From contig OZ038528.1 of the NCBI GenBank assembly GCA_964036665.1, positions 12,530,501 to 12,594,500 of the forward strand: 64,000 nt of DNA, given 5' to 3'. The position numbers were made by a program, and so were the translations under genes. Positions within the stretch are counted from its first letter, which is position 1. The number at the start of each line of letters is the position of its first letter. The notes beneath the pieces were generated by a model. The model did no database searches and had not been told where the DNA came from. It worked only from the letters and a program-made list of their open reading frames with translations. Below, one piece after another: positions 24,099-38,005 of this stretch. Source of the stretch: Gordius sp. MW1. Lineage: Eukaryota; Nematomorpha; Gordioida; Gordea; Gordiidae.

Positions 24099-27000
24099 TT
24101 TACTTCCGAAAAGAGGTTTTAAGCTGCGAGAACTATCATTTTGACAAAAGACAACGTTTTATTGTTGCGATTAGTTTGTTGTATCGCAACGTGATGCTTA
24201 ATTTTTGAAAATGGCTCTATGCGATCATGATTTCAAAGTAATCGTTTTCAGATTCTGATAAATTTTTACTTGGGATCATAGAAACCATGTCTGAAAACGA
24301 CAACTTTCATCGGATGAATACGGTTCAAAGAAAAATATGTGAAAAATTTTGAGGTAAAAATATTTTTTTCGATTCTATGTGAAAGAGCATGAAAAAATAT
24401 ATAAAAGTAAGCCAATTTTAGAATCCTATTATCCTCGATTTACTTCCAAAAAGAGGTTTTAAGCTGCCAGAACTATTCATTTTGACAAAAAACAACGTTT
24501 TATTGTTGCGATTAGTTTGTTGTATCGCAACGCGATGCTTAATTTTTGAATTGGCTCTATGCGATCATGATTTCAAAGTAATAGTTCTCAGATTCTGATA
24601 AATTATTACTTGGGATCATAGAAACCACGTCTTAAAACGACAACTTTCATCGGATGAATACGGTTCAAAGAAAAATATGTGAAAAATTTTGAGGTAAAAA
24701 TATTTATTTTTTTCAATTCTATGTGAAAGAGCATGAAAAAATATATAAAAGTAAGCCAATTTGAGAATCCTATTATCCTCGATTGACTTCCGAAAAGAGG
24801 TTTTAAGCTGCGAGAACTATCATTTTGACAAAAGACAACGTTTTATTGTTGCGATTAGTTTGTTGTATCGCAACGTGATGCTTAATTTTTGAAAATGGCT
24901 CTATGCGATCATGATTTCAAAGTAATAGTTTTCAGATTCTGATAAATTTTTACTTGGGATCATAGAAACCACGTCTTAAAACGACAACTTTCATCGGATG
25001 AATACGGTTCAAAGAAAAATATGTGAAAAATTTTGAGGTAAAAATATTTATTTTTTTCAATTCTATGTGAAAGAGCATGAAAAAATATATAAAAGTAAGC
25101 CAATTTGAGAATCCTATTATCCTCGATTTACTTCCGAAAAGAGGTTTTAAGCTGCCAGAACTATTCATTTTGACCAAAGACAACGTTTTATTGTTGCGAT
25201 TAGTTTGTTGTATCGCAACGTGATGCTTAATTTTTGAAAATGGCTCTATGCGATCATGATTTCAAAGTAATAGTTTTCAGATTCTGATAAGTTTTTACTT
25301 GGGATCATAGAAACCACGTCTGAAAACGACAACTTTCATCGGATGAATACGGTTCAAAGAAAATTATGTGAAAAATTTTGAGGTAAAAATATTTATTTTT
25401 TTTAATTCTATGTGAAAGAGCATGAAAAATTATATAAAAGTAAGCCAATTTGAGAATCCTATTATCCTCGATTGACTTCCGAAAAGAGGTTTTAAGCTGC
25501 GAGAACTATCATTTTGACAAAAGACAACGTTTTATTGTTGCGATTAGTTTGTTGTATCGCAACGTGATGCTTAATTTTTGAAAATGGCTCTATGCGATCA
25601 TGATTTCAAAGTAATAGTTTTCAGATTCTGATAAATTTTTACTTGTGATCATGGAAACCACGTCTGAAAACGACAACTTTCATCGGGTGCATACGGTTGA
25701 AGGAAAAATATGTGAAAAATATTGAGGTAAAAATATTTATTTTTTTCGATTCTATGTGAAAGAGCATGAAAAAATATATAAAAATAAGCCAATTTGAGAA
25801 TCCTATTATCCTCGATTTAGTTCCGAAAAGAGGTTTTAAGCTGCCAGAACTATTCATTTTGACAAAAGACAACGTTTTATTGTTGCGATTAGTTTGTTGT
25901 ATCGCAGCGTGATGCTTAATTTTTGAAAATGGCTCTATGCGATCATGATTTCAAAGTAATAGTTTTTAGATTCTGAAAAATTTTTACTTGGGATCATAGA
26001 AACCACGTCTGAAAACGACAACTTACATCGGATGAAAACGGTTCAAAGAAAAATATGTGAAAAATTTTGAGGTAAAAACATTTGTTTTTTTCGATTCTAT
26101 GTGAAAGAGCATGAAAAAATATATAAAAGTAAGCCAATTTGAGAATCCTATTATCCTCGATTGACTTCCGAAAAGAGGATTTAAGCTGCGAGAACTATCA
26201 TTTTGACAAAAGACAACGATTTATTGTTGCGATTAGTTTGTTGTATCGCAACATGATGCTTAATTTTTGAAAATGGCTCTATGCGATCGTGATTTCAAAG
26301 TAATAGTTTTCAGATTCTGATAAATTTTTACTTGGGATCATAGAAACCACGTCTTAAAACGACAACTTTCATCGGATGAATACTGTTCAAAGAAAAATAT
26401 GTGAAAAATTTTGAGGTAAAAATATTTATTTTTTTCAATTCTATGTGAAAGAGCATGAAAAAATATATAAAAGTAAGCCAATTTGAGAATCCTATTATCC
26501 TCGATTGACTCCGAAAAGAGGTTTTAAGCTGCGAGAACTATCATTTTGACAAAAGACAACGTTTTATTGTTGCGATTAGTTTGTTGTATCGCAACGTGAG
26601 TGCTTAATTATGCACTATGCGATCATGATTTTAAAGTAATAGTTTTCTGATTCTAATAAATTTTTACTTTTTATCATCGAAATAACGTCTGAAAACGACA
26701 ACTTTCATCGGATGCATACGGTTGAAAGAAAAATATGTGAAAAATTTTGAGGTAAAAATATTTATTTTTTTCGATTCTAGAAAGAGCATAAAAAAATATA
26801 TATAAGTAAGCCAATTTGAGAATCATATTATCCTCGATTTACTTCCGAAAAGAGGTTTTAAACTGCGAGAACTATCATTTTGACAAAAGACAACGTTTTA
26901 TTGTTGCGATTAGTTTGTTGTATCGCAACATGATGCTTAATTTTTGAAAATGGCTCTATGCGATCGTGATTTCAAAGTAATAGTTTTCAGATTCTGAAAA

Positions 27001-29925
27001 ATTTTTACTTTGGATCATAGAAACCACGTCTGAAAACGACAACTTTCATCGGATGAATACGGTTCAAAGAAAAATATGTGAAAAATTTTGAGGTAAAAAT
27101 ATTTATTTTTTTCGATTCTATGTGAAAGAGCATGAAAAAATATATAAAAGTAAGCCAATTTGAGAATCCTATTATCCTCGATTTACTTCCGAAAAGAGGT
27201 TTTAAGCTGCCAGAACTATTGATTTTTACAAAAGACAACGTTTTATTGTTGCGATTAGTTTGTTGTATCGCAACGTGAGTGCTTAATTTTTGAAAATGGC
27301 TCTATGCGATCATGATTTGAAAGTAATAGTTTTCAGATTCTGATAAATTTTTACTTGGGATCATAGAAACCACGTCTGAAAACGACAACTTTCATCGGAT
27401 GCATACGGTTGAAAGAAAAATATGTGAAAAATTTTGAGGTAAAAATATTTATTTTTTTCGATTCTATGTGAAAGAGCATGAAAAAATATATATAAGTAAG
27501 CCAATTTGAGAATCCTATTATCCTCGATTTACTTCCGAAAAGAGGTTTTAAGCTGCGAGAACTATCATTTTGACAAAAGACAATGTTTTATTGATGCGAT
27601 TAGTTTGTTGTATCGCAACGTGAGTGCTTAATTTTTGAAAATGGCTCTATGCGATCATGATTTCAAAGTAATAGTTTTCAGATTCTGATAAATTTTTACT
27701 TGGGATCATAGAAACCACGTCTTAAAACGACAACTTTCATCGGATGAATAGGTTCAAAGAAAAATATGTAAAAAATTTTGAGGTAAAAATATTTTTTTTT
27801 TTTCAATTCTATGTGAAAGAGCCTGAAAAAATATATAAAAGTAAGCCAATTTGAGAATCCTATTATCCTCGATTGACTTCCGAAAAGAGGTTTTAAGTTG
27901 CGAGAACTATCATTTTGACAAAAGACAACGTTTTATTGTTGCGATTAGTTTGTTGTATCGCAACGTGAGTGCTTAATTATGCACTATGCGATCATGATTT
28001 TAAAGTAATAGTTTTCTGATTCTAATAAATTTTTACTTTTTATCATCGAAATAACGTCTGAAAACGACAACTTTCATCGGATGCATACGGTTGAAAGAAA
28101 AATATGTGAAAAATTTTGAGGTAAAAATATTTATTTTTTTCGATTCTATGTGAAAGAGCATGAAAAAATATATATAAGTAAGCCAATTTGAGAATCATAT
28201 TATCCTCGATTTACTTCCGAAAAGAGGTTTTAAACTGCGAGAACTATCATTTTGACAAAAGACAACGTTTTATTGTTGCGATTAGTTTGTTGTATCGCAA
28301 CGAGTGCTTAATTTTTGAAAATGGCTCTATGCGATCATGATTTCAAAGTAATAGTTTTCAGATTCTGAAAAATTTTTACTTGGGATCATAGAAACCACGT
28401 CTGAAAACGACAACTTTCATCAGATGAATACGGTTCAAAGAAAAATATTTGAAAAATTTTTAGGTAAAAATATTTATTTTTTTCGATTCTATGTGAAAGA
28501 GCATGAAAAAATATATAAAAGTAAGCCAATTTGAGAATCCTATTATCCTCGATTGACTTCCGAAAAGAGGATTTAAGCTGCGAGAACTATCATTTTGACA
28601 AAAGACAACGTTTTATTGTTGCGATTAGTTTGTTGTATCGCAACATGATGCTTAATTTTTGAAAATGGCTCTATGCGATCGTGATTTCAAAGTAATAGTT
28701 TTCAGATTCTGATAAATTTTTACTTGGGATCATAGAAACCACGTCTGAAAACGACAACTTTCATCGGATGAATACGGTTCAAAGAAAAATATGTGAAAAA
28801 TTTTGAGGTAAAAATATTTATTTTTTCGATTCTATGTGAAAGAGCATGAAAAAATATATAAAAGTAAGCCAATTTGAGAATCCTATTATCCTCGATTTAC
28901 TTCCGAAAAGAGGTTTTAAGCTGCCAGAACTATTGATTTTGACAAAAGACAACGTTTTATTGTTGCGATTAGTTTGTTGTATCGCAACGTGAGTGCTTAA
29001 TTTTTGAAAATGGCTCTATGCGATCATGATTTGAAAGTAATAGTTTTCTGATTCTAATAAATTTTTACTTTTTATCATCGAAATAACGTCTGAAAACGAC
29101 AACTTTCATCGGATGCATACGGTTGAAAGAAAAATATTTTTAAAATTTTGAGGTAAAAATATTTATTTTTTTCGATTCTAGAAAGAGCATAAAAAAATAT
29201 ATATAAGTAAGCCAATTTGAGAATCATATTATCCTCGATTTACTTCCGAAAAGAGGTTTTAAACTGCGAGAACTATCATTTTGACAAAAGACAACGTTTT
29301 ATTGTTGCGATTAGTTTGTTGTATCGCAACATGATGCTTAATTTTTGAAAATGGCTCTATGCGATCGTGATTTCAAAGTAATAGTTTTCAGATTCTGAAA
29401 AATTTTACTTTGGATCATAGAAACCACGTCTGAAAACGACAACTTTCATCGGATGAATACGGTTCAAAGAAAAATATGTGAAAAATTTTGAGGTAAAAAT
29501 ATTTATTTTTTTCGATTCTATGTGAAAGAGCATGAAAAAATATATAAAAGTAAGCCAATTTGAGAATCCTATTATCCTCGATTTACTTCCGAAAAGAGGT
29601 TTTAAGCTGCGATATCTATCATTTTGACAAAAGACAACGTTTTATTGTTGCGATTAGTTTGTTGTATCGCAACGTGATGCTTAATTTTTGAAAATGGCTC
29701 TATGCGATCTTGATTTCAAAGTAATAGTTTTCAGATTCTGATAAATTTTTACTTGGGATCATAGAAACCACGTCTGAAAACGACAACTTTCATCGGATGA
29801 TTACGGTTCAAAGAAAAATATGTGAAAAATTTTGAGGTATAAATATTTATTTTTTTCGATTCTATGTGAAAGAGCATAAAAAAATATATAAAGGTAAGCC
29901 AATTTGAGAATCCTATTATCCTCGA

Positions 29926-30473
29926 TTTACTTCCGAAAAGAGGTTTTCAGTTGCGAGAACTATCATTTTGACAAAAGACAACGTTTTATTGTTGCGATTA
30001 GTTTGTTGTATCGCAACGTGAGTGCTTAATTTTTCCAAAATGCACTATGCGATCATGATTTTAAAGTAATAGTTTTCTGATTCTGATAAATTTTTACTTG
30101 GGATCATAGAAACCACGTCTGAAAACGACAACTTTCACGAAAAGAGGTTTTAAGTTGCGAGAACTATCACTTTGACAAAAGACAACGTTTTATTGATGCG
30201 ATTAGTTTGTTGTATCGCAACGTGAGTGCTTAATTTTTGAAAATGGCTCTATGCGATCATGATTTCAAAGTAATAGTTTTCAGATTCTGATATATTTTTA
30301 CTTGGGATCATGGAAACTACGTCTATAAACGACAACTTTCATCGGATGCATACGGTTGAAAGAAAAATATGTGAAAAATTTTGAGGTAAAAATATTTTTT
30401 TTTTCGATTCTATGTGAAAGAGCATGAAAAAATATATATAAGTAAGCCAATTTGAGAATCCTATTATCCTCGA
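29926..30473 (+). repeat. Fused monomer pair with 141-bp deletion
   Basis: 548 bp where two monomers would give about 689. At 30,137/30,138 gacaactttca joins cgaaaagagg, so the last part of one monomer (atcgg through the TATA-like run) and the first eight bases of the next are missing. The left partner is a C-left/A-right hybrid. This junction was seen nowhere else in the window. Confidence 0.9.
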
Positions 30474-32655
30474 TTTACTTCCGAAAAGAGGTTTTAAGCT
30501 GCGAGAACTATCATTTTGACAAAAGACAACGTTTTATTGTTGCGATTAGTTTGTTGTATCGCAACGTGAGTGCTTAATTTTTCCAAAATGCACTATGCGA
30601 TCATGATTTTAAAGTAATAGTTTTCTAAATCTGATAAATTTTTACTTTTTATCATTGAAATAACGTCTGAAAACGACAACTTTCATCGGATGCATACAGT
30701 TGAAAGAAAAATATGTGAAAAATTTTGAGGTAAAAATATTTATTTTTTTCGATTCTATGTGAAAGAGCATGAAAAAATATATATAAGTAAGCCAATTTGA
30801 GAATCCTATTATCCTCGATTTACTTCCGAAAAGAGGTTTTAAGCTGCGATATCTATCATTTTGACAAAAGACAACGTTTTATTGTTGCGATTAGTTTGTT
30901 GTATCGCAACGTGATGCTTAATTTTTGAAAATGGCTCTATGCGATCATGATTTCAAAGTAATTTTCAGATTCTGATAAATTTTTACTTGGGATTATGGAA
31001 ATTACGTCTGAAAACGACAACTTTCATCATATGCATACGGTTGAAAGAAAAATATGTGAAAAATTTTGAGGTAAAAATATTTATTTTTTTCGATTCTATG
31101 TGAAAAAGCATGAAAAAATATATATAAGTAAGCCAATTTGAGAATCCTATTATCCTCGATTTATTTCCGAAAAGAAGTTTTAAGCTGCGAGAACTATCAT
31201 TTTGACAAAAGACAACGTTTTATTGATGCGATTAGTTTGTTGTATCGCAACGTGAGTGCTTAATTTTTGAAAATGGCTCTATGCGATCATGATTTCAAAG
31301 TAATAGTTTTCAGATTCTGATAAATTTTTACTTGGGATCATAGAAACCACGTCTGAAAACGACAACTTTCATCGGATGAATACGGTTCAAAGAAAAATAT
31401 GTGAAAAATTTTGAGGTAAAAATATTTATTTTTTTCGATTCTATGTGAAAGAGCATGAAAAAAGATATATAAGTAAGCCAATTTGAGAATCCTATTATCC
31501 TCGATTTACTTCCGAAAAGAGGTTTTAAGCTGCGAGAACTATCATTTTGACAAAAGACAACGTTTTATTGTTGCGATTAGTTTGTTGTATCGCAACGTGA
31601 GTGCTTAATTTTTGAAAATGGCTAATGCGATCATGATTTCAAAGTAATAGTTTTCAGATTCTGATAAATTTTTACTTGGGATCATGGAAACCACGTCTGA
31701 AAACGACAACTTTCATCGGATGCATACGGTTGAAAGAAAAATATGTGAAAAATTTTGAGGTAAAAATATTTATTTTTTTCGATTCTATGTGAAAGAGCAT
31801 GAAAAAATATATAAAAGTAAGCCAATTTGAGAATCCTAGAAACCTCGATTGACTTCCGAAAAGAGGTTTTAAGCTGCGAGAACTATTATTTTGACAAAAG
31901 ACAACGTTTTATTGTTGCGATTAGTTTGTTGTATCGCAACGTGAGTGCTTAATTTTTGAAATGGCTCTATGCGATCATGATTTGAAAGTAATAGTTTTCA
32001 GATTCTGATAAATTTTTACTTGGGATCATGGAAACCACGTCTGAAAACGACAACTTTCATCGGATGCATACGGTTGAAAGAAAAATATGTGAAAAATTTT
32101 GAGGTAAAAATATTTATTTTTTTCGATTCTATGTGAAAGAGCATGAAAAAATATATAAAAGTAAGCCAATTTGAGAATCCTAGAAACCTCGATTGACTTC
32201 CGAAAAGAGGTTTTAAGCTGCGAGAACTATTATTTTGACAAAAGACAACGTTTTATTGTTGCGATTAGTTTGTTGTATCGCAACGTGAGTGCTTAATTTT
32301 TGAAAATGGCTAATGCGATCATGATTTCAAAGTAATAGTTTTCAGATTCTGATAAATTTTTACTTGGGATCATGGAAACCACGTCTGAAAACGACAACTT
32401 TCATCGGATGCATACGGTTGAAAGAAAAATATGTGAAAAATTTTGAGGTAAAAATATTTATTTTTTTCGATTCTATGTGAAAGAGCATGAAAAAATATAT
32501 AAAAGTAAGCCAATTTGAGAATCCTAGAAACCTCGATTGACTTCCGAAAAGAGGTTTTAAGCTGCGAGAACTATTATTTTGACAAAAGACAACGTTTTAT
32601 TGTTGCGATTAGTTTGTTGTATCGCAACGTGAGTGCTTAATTTTTGAAATGGCTC

Positions 32656-33690
32656 TATGCGATCATGATTTGAAAGTAATAGTTTTCAGATTCTGATAAA
32701 TTTTTACTTGGGATCATAGAAACCACGTCTGAAAACGACAACTTTCATCGGATGAATACGGTTCAAAGAAAAATATGTGAAAAATTTTGAGGTAAAAATA
32801 TTGATTTTTTTCAATTCTATGTGAAAGAGCATGAAAAAATGTATAAAAGTAAGCCAATTTGAGAATCCTATTATCCTCGATTGACTTCCGAAAAGAGGTT
32901 TTAAGCTGCGAGAACTATCATTTTGACAAAAGACAACGTTTTATTGTTGCGATTAGTTTGTTGTATCGCAACGTGAGTGCTTAATTTTTGAAAATGGCTC
33001 CATGCGATCATGATTTCAAAGTAATAGTTTTCAGATTCTGATAAATTTTTACTTGGGATCATAGAAACCACGTCTGAAAATGACAACTTTCATCGGATGA
33101 ATACGGTTCAAAGAAAAATATGTGAAAAATTTTGAGGTAAAAATATTTATTTTTTTTGATTCTATGTGAAAGAGCATGAAAAAATATATATAAGTAAGCC
33201 AATTTGAGAATCCTATTATCCTCGATTTACTTCCGAAAAGAGGTTTTAAGCTGCGAGAACTATCATTTTGACAAAAGACAACGTTTTATTGATGCGATTA
33301 GTTTGTTGTATCGCAACGTGAGTGCTTAATTTTTGAAAATGGCTCTATGCGATCATGATTTCAAAGTAATAGTTTTCAGATTCTGATAAATTTTTACTTG
33401 GGATCATAGAAACCACGTCTGAAAACGACAACTTTCATCGGATGAATACGGTTCAAAGAAAAATATGTGAAAAATTTTGAGGTAAAAATATTTATTTTTT
33501 TCGATTCTATGTGAAAGAGCATGAAAAAAGATATATAAGTAAGCCAATTTGAGAATCCTATTATCCTCGATTTACTTCCGAAAAGAGGTTTTAAGCTGCG
33601 AGAACTATCATTTTGACAAAAGACAACGTTTTATTGTTGCGATTAGTTTGTTGTATCGCAACGTGAGTGCTTAATTTTTGAAAATGGCTC
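32656..33690 (+). repeat. 1,035-bp trimeric unit, copy 1
   Basis: Repeats at an offset of 1,035 bp (three monomers). Shared markers are ttgatttttttcaattc with aatgtataaaag, ggctccatgcg (33,000 and 34,035) and aaaaaagatatataag. The edges are approximate. A short interval near 32,881-32,960 differs from the other copy, which suggests a patch of exchange. Confidence 0.75.
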
Positions 33691-34951
33691 TATGCGATCA
33701 TGATTTGAAAGTAATAGTTTTCAGATTCTGATAAATTTTTACTTGGGATCATAGAAACCACGTCTGAAAACGACAACTTTCATCGGATGAATACGGTTCA
33801 AAGAAAAATATGTGAAAAATTTTGAGGTAAAAATATTGATTTTTTTCAATTCTATGTGAAAGAGCATGAAAAAATGTATAAAAGTAAGCCAATTTGAGAA
33901 TCCTATTATCCTCGATTTATTTCCGAAAAGAAGTTTTAAGCTGCGAGAACTATCATTTTGACAAAAGACAACGTTTTATTGATGCGATTAGTTTGTTGTA
34001 TCGCAACGTGAGTGCTTAATTTTTGAAAATGGCTCCATGCGATCATGATTTCAAAGTAATAGTTTTCAGATTCTGATAAATTTTTACTTGGGATCATAGA
34101 AACCACGTCTGAAAACGACAACTTTCATCGGATGAATACGGTTCAAAGAAAAATATGTGAAAAATTTTGAGGTAAAAATATTTATTTTTTTCGATTCTAT
34201 GTGAAAGAGCATGAAAAAATATATATAAGTAAGCCAATTTGAGAATCCTATTATCCTCGATTTACTTCCGAAAAGAGGTTTTAAGCTGCGAGAACTATCA
34301 TTTTGACAAAAGACAACGTTTTATTGATGCGATTAGTTTGTTGTATCGCAACGTGAGTGCTTAATTTTTGAAAATGGCTCTATGCGATCATGATTTCAAA
34401 GTAATAGTTTTCAGATTCTGATAAATTTTTACTTGGGATCATAGAAACCACGTCTGAAAACGACAACTTTCATCGGATGAATACGGTTCAAAGAAAAATA
34501 TGTGAAAAATTTTGAGGTAAAAATATTTATTTTTTTCGATTCTATGTGAAAGAGCATGAAAAAAGATATATAAGTAAGCCAATTTGAGAATCCTATTATC
34601 CTCGATTTACTTCCGAAAAGAGGTTTTAAGCTGCGAGAACTATCATTTTGACAAAAGACAACGTTTTATTGTTGCGATTAGTTTGTTGTATCGCAACGTG
34701 AGTGCTTAATTTTTGAAAATGGCTCTATGCGATCATGATTTGAAAGTAATAGTTTTCAGATTCTGATAAATTTTTACTTGGGATCATAGAAACCACGTCT
34801 GAAAACGACAACTTTCATCGGATGAATACGGTTCAAAGAAAAATATGTGAAAAATTTTGAGGTAAAAATATTGATTTTTTTCAATTCTATGTGAAAGAGC
34901 ATGAAAAAATGTATAAAAGTAAGCCAATTTGAGAATCCTATTATCCTCGAT
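33691..34951 (+). repeat. 1,035-bp trimeric unit, copy 2 with overrun
   Basis: Second copy plus about 0.2 kb of the next round. It ends where gattgactt here meets gatttattt in the preceding unit. Confidence 0.72.
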
Positions 34952-37015
34952 TGACTTCCGAAAAGAGGTTTTAAGCTGCGAGAACTATCATTTTGACAAA
35001 AGACAACGTTTTATTGTTGCGATTAGTTTGTTGTATCGCAACGTGAGTGCTTAATTTTTGAAAATGGCTAATGCGATCATGATTTCAAAGTAATAGTTTT
35101 CAGATTCTGATAAATTTTTACTTGGGATCATGGAAACCACGTCTGAAAACGACAACTTTCATCGGATGCATACGGTTGAAAGAAAAATATGTGAAAAATT
35201 TTGAGGTAAAAATATTTATTTTTTTCGATTCTATGTGAAAGAGCATGAAAAAATATATAAAAGTAAGCCAATTTGAGAATCCTAGAAACCTCGATTGACT
35301 TCCGAAAAGAGGTTTTAAGCTGCGAGAACTATTATTTTGACAAAAGACAACGTTTTATTGTTGCGATTAGTTTGTTGTATCGCAACGTGAGTGCTTAATT
35401 TTTGAAATGGCTCTATGCGATCATGATTTGAAAGTAATAGTTTTCAGATTCTGATAAATTTTTACTTGGGATCATAGAAACCACGTCTGAAAACGACAAC
35501 TTTCATCGGATGCATACGGTTGAAAGAAAAATATGTGAAAAATTTTGAGGTAAAAATATTTATTTTTTTCGATTCTATGTGAAAGAGCATAAAAAAATAT
35601 ATAAAAGTAAGCCAATTTGAGAATCCTATTATTCTTGATTGACTTCCGAAAAGAGGTTTTCAGTTGCGAGAACTATCATTTTGACAAAAGACAACGTTTT
35701 ATTGTTGCGATTAGTTTGTTGTATCGCAACGTGAGTGCTTAATTTTTCCAAAATGCACTATGCGATCATGATTTTAAAGTAATAGTTTTCTGATTCTGAT
35801 AAATTTTTACTTGGGATCATAGAAACCACGTCTGAAAACGACAACTTTCATCGGATAAATACGGTTCAAAGAAAAATATGTGAAAAATTTTGAGGTAAAA
35901 ATATTTTTTTTTTCGATTCTATGTGAAAGAGCATGAAAAAATATATATAAGTAAGCCAATTTGAGAATCCTATTATCCTCGATTTACTTCCGAAAAGAGG
36001 TTTTAAGCTGCGAGAACTATCATTTTGACAAAAGACAACGTTTTATTGTTGCGATTAGTTTGTTGTATCGCAACGTGAGTGCTTAATTTTTCCAAAATGC
36101 ACAATGCGATTATGATTTTAAAGTAATAGTTTTCTAAATCTGATATTTTTACTTTTTATCAGTGAAATAACGTCTGAAAACGACAACTTTCATCGGATGC
36201 ATACGGTTGAAAGAAAAATATGTGAAAAATTTCGAGGTAAAAATATTTATTTTTTTCGATTCTATGTGAAAGAGCATGAAAAAATATATATAAGTAAGCC
36301 AATTTGAGAATCCTATTATCCTCGATTTACTTCCGAAAAGAAGTTTTAAGCTGCGAGAACTATCATTTTGACAAAAGACAACGTTTTATTGATGCGATTA
36401 GTTTGTTGTATCGCAACGTGAGTGCTTAATTTTTGAAAATGGCTCTATGCGATCATGATTTCAAAGTAATAGTTTTCAGATTCTGATAAATTTTTACTTG
36501 GGATTATGGAAATCACGTCTGAAAACGACAACTTTCATCATATGCATACGGTTGAAAGAAAAATATGTGAAAAATTTTGAGGTAAAAATATTTATTTTTT
36601 TCGATTCTATGTGAAAAAGCATGAAAAAATATATATAAGTAAGCCAATTTGAGAATCCTATTATCCTCGATTTATTTCCGAAAAGAAGTTTTAAGCTGCG
36701 AGAACTATCATTTTGACAAAAGACAACGTTTTATTGATGCGATTAGTTTGTTGTATCGCAACGTGAGTGCTTAATTTTTGAAAATGGCTCTATGCGATCA
36801 TGATTTCAAAGTAATAGTTTTCAGATTCTGATAAATTTTTACTTGGGATCATAGAAACCACGTCTGAAAACGACAACTTTCATCGGATGAATACGGTTCA
36901 AAGAAAAATATGTCAAAAATTTTGAGGTAAAAATATTTATTTTTTTCGATTCTATGTGAAAGAGCATGAAAAAATATATATAAGTAAGCCAATTTGAGAA
37001 TCCTATTATCCTCGA

Positions 37016-37360
37016 TTTACTTCCGAAAAGAGGTTTTAAGCTGCGAGAACTATCATTTTGACAAAAGACAACGTTTTATTGATGCGATTAGTTTGTTGTA
37101 TCGCAACGTGAGTGCTTAATTTTTGAAAATGGCTCTATGCGATCATGATTTCAAAGTAATAGTTTTCAGATTCTGATAAATTTTTACTTGGGATCATAGA
37201 AACCACGTCTGAAAACGACAACTTTCATCGGATGAATACGGTTCAAAGAAAAATATGTGAAAAATTTTGAGGTAAAAATATTTATTTTTTTCGATTCTAT
37301 GTGAAAGAGCATGAAAAAATATATATAAGTAAGCCAATTTGAGAATCCTATTATCCTCGA
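37016..37360 (+). repeat. Reference monomer, type D (middle of window)
   Basis: A 345-bp monomer typical of about 27.4-40 kb. It has type-A-like sequence in its central block but gagtgctt with an extra G, tattgatgcg in place of tattgttgcg (which breaks one base pair of the hairpin), and tatatataagtaag in place of tatataaaagtaag. The subfamily also has members with ttgttgcg, so the three markers do not always travel together, which suggests exchange among neighbours. Confidence 0.88.
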
Positions 37361-38005
37361 TTTACTTCCGAAAAGAGGTTTTAAGCTGCGAGAACTATCA
37401 TTTTGACAAAAGACAACGTTTTATTGTTGCGATTAGTTTGTTATATCGCAACGTGAGTGCTTAATTTTTGAAAATGGCTCTATGCGATCATGATTTCAAA
37501 GTAATAGTTTTCAGATTCTGATAAATTTTTACTTGGGATCATGGAAACCACGTCTGAAAACGACAACTTTCATCGGATGCATACGGTTGAAAGAAAAATA
37601 TGTGAAAAATTTTGAGGTAAAAATATTTATTTTTTTCGAGTCTATGTGAAAGAGCATGAAAAAATATATAAAAGTAAGCCAATTTGAGAATCCTATTATC
37701 CTCGATTTACTTTCGAAAAGAGGTTTTAAGCTGCGATATCTATCATTTTGACAAAAGACAACGTTTTATTGTTGCGATTAGTTTGTTGTATTGCAACGTG
37801 ATGCTTAATTTTTGAAAATGGCTCTATGCGATCATGATTTGAAAGTAATAGTTTTCAGATTCTGATAAATTTTTACTTGGGATTATGGAAATCACGTCTG
37901 AAAACGACAACTTTCATCATATGCATACGGTTGAAAGAAAAATATGTGAAAAATTTTGAGGTAAAAATATTTATTTTTTTCGATTCTATGTGAAAGAGCA
38001 TGAAA

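Larger units (their letters stand above)
23085..27365 (+). repeat. 4,281-bp tandem duplication, copy 2
   Basis: Directly follows copy 1. The homology runs on to 27,398, where cgggtg in copy 1 (23,118) corresponds to cggatg here. Having so few differences over 4.28 kb points to a recent event or recent homogenisation. Confidence 0.92.

Noticed and set aside
13461-27238. Recurring minus-strand open frames of 77 codons (13461-13694, 15434-15667, 16035-16268, 17412-17645, 18789-19022, 21358-21591, 22724-22957, 23070-23303, 24950-25183, 25639-25872, 27005-27238)
   Set aside because: They occur only in monomers with the extra T in ctattcat or ctattgat, which shifts the frame past a stop. They span the arbitrary monomer boundary, start at TTG and not ATG, and share only satellite similarity. 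The product is AT-codon-driven (F, I, K, S rich) with no recognisable domain.
32901-34121. Two minus-strand 61-codon open frames (32901-33086 and 33936-34121), 1,035 bp apart
   Set aside because: Both are the same part of the trimeric satellite unit, start at TTG, and remain open because of the local variant ggctccatg. They are by-products of the repeat, not genes.
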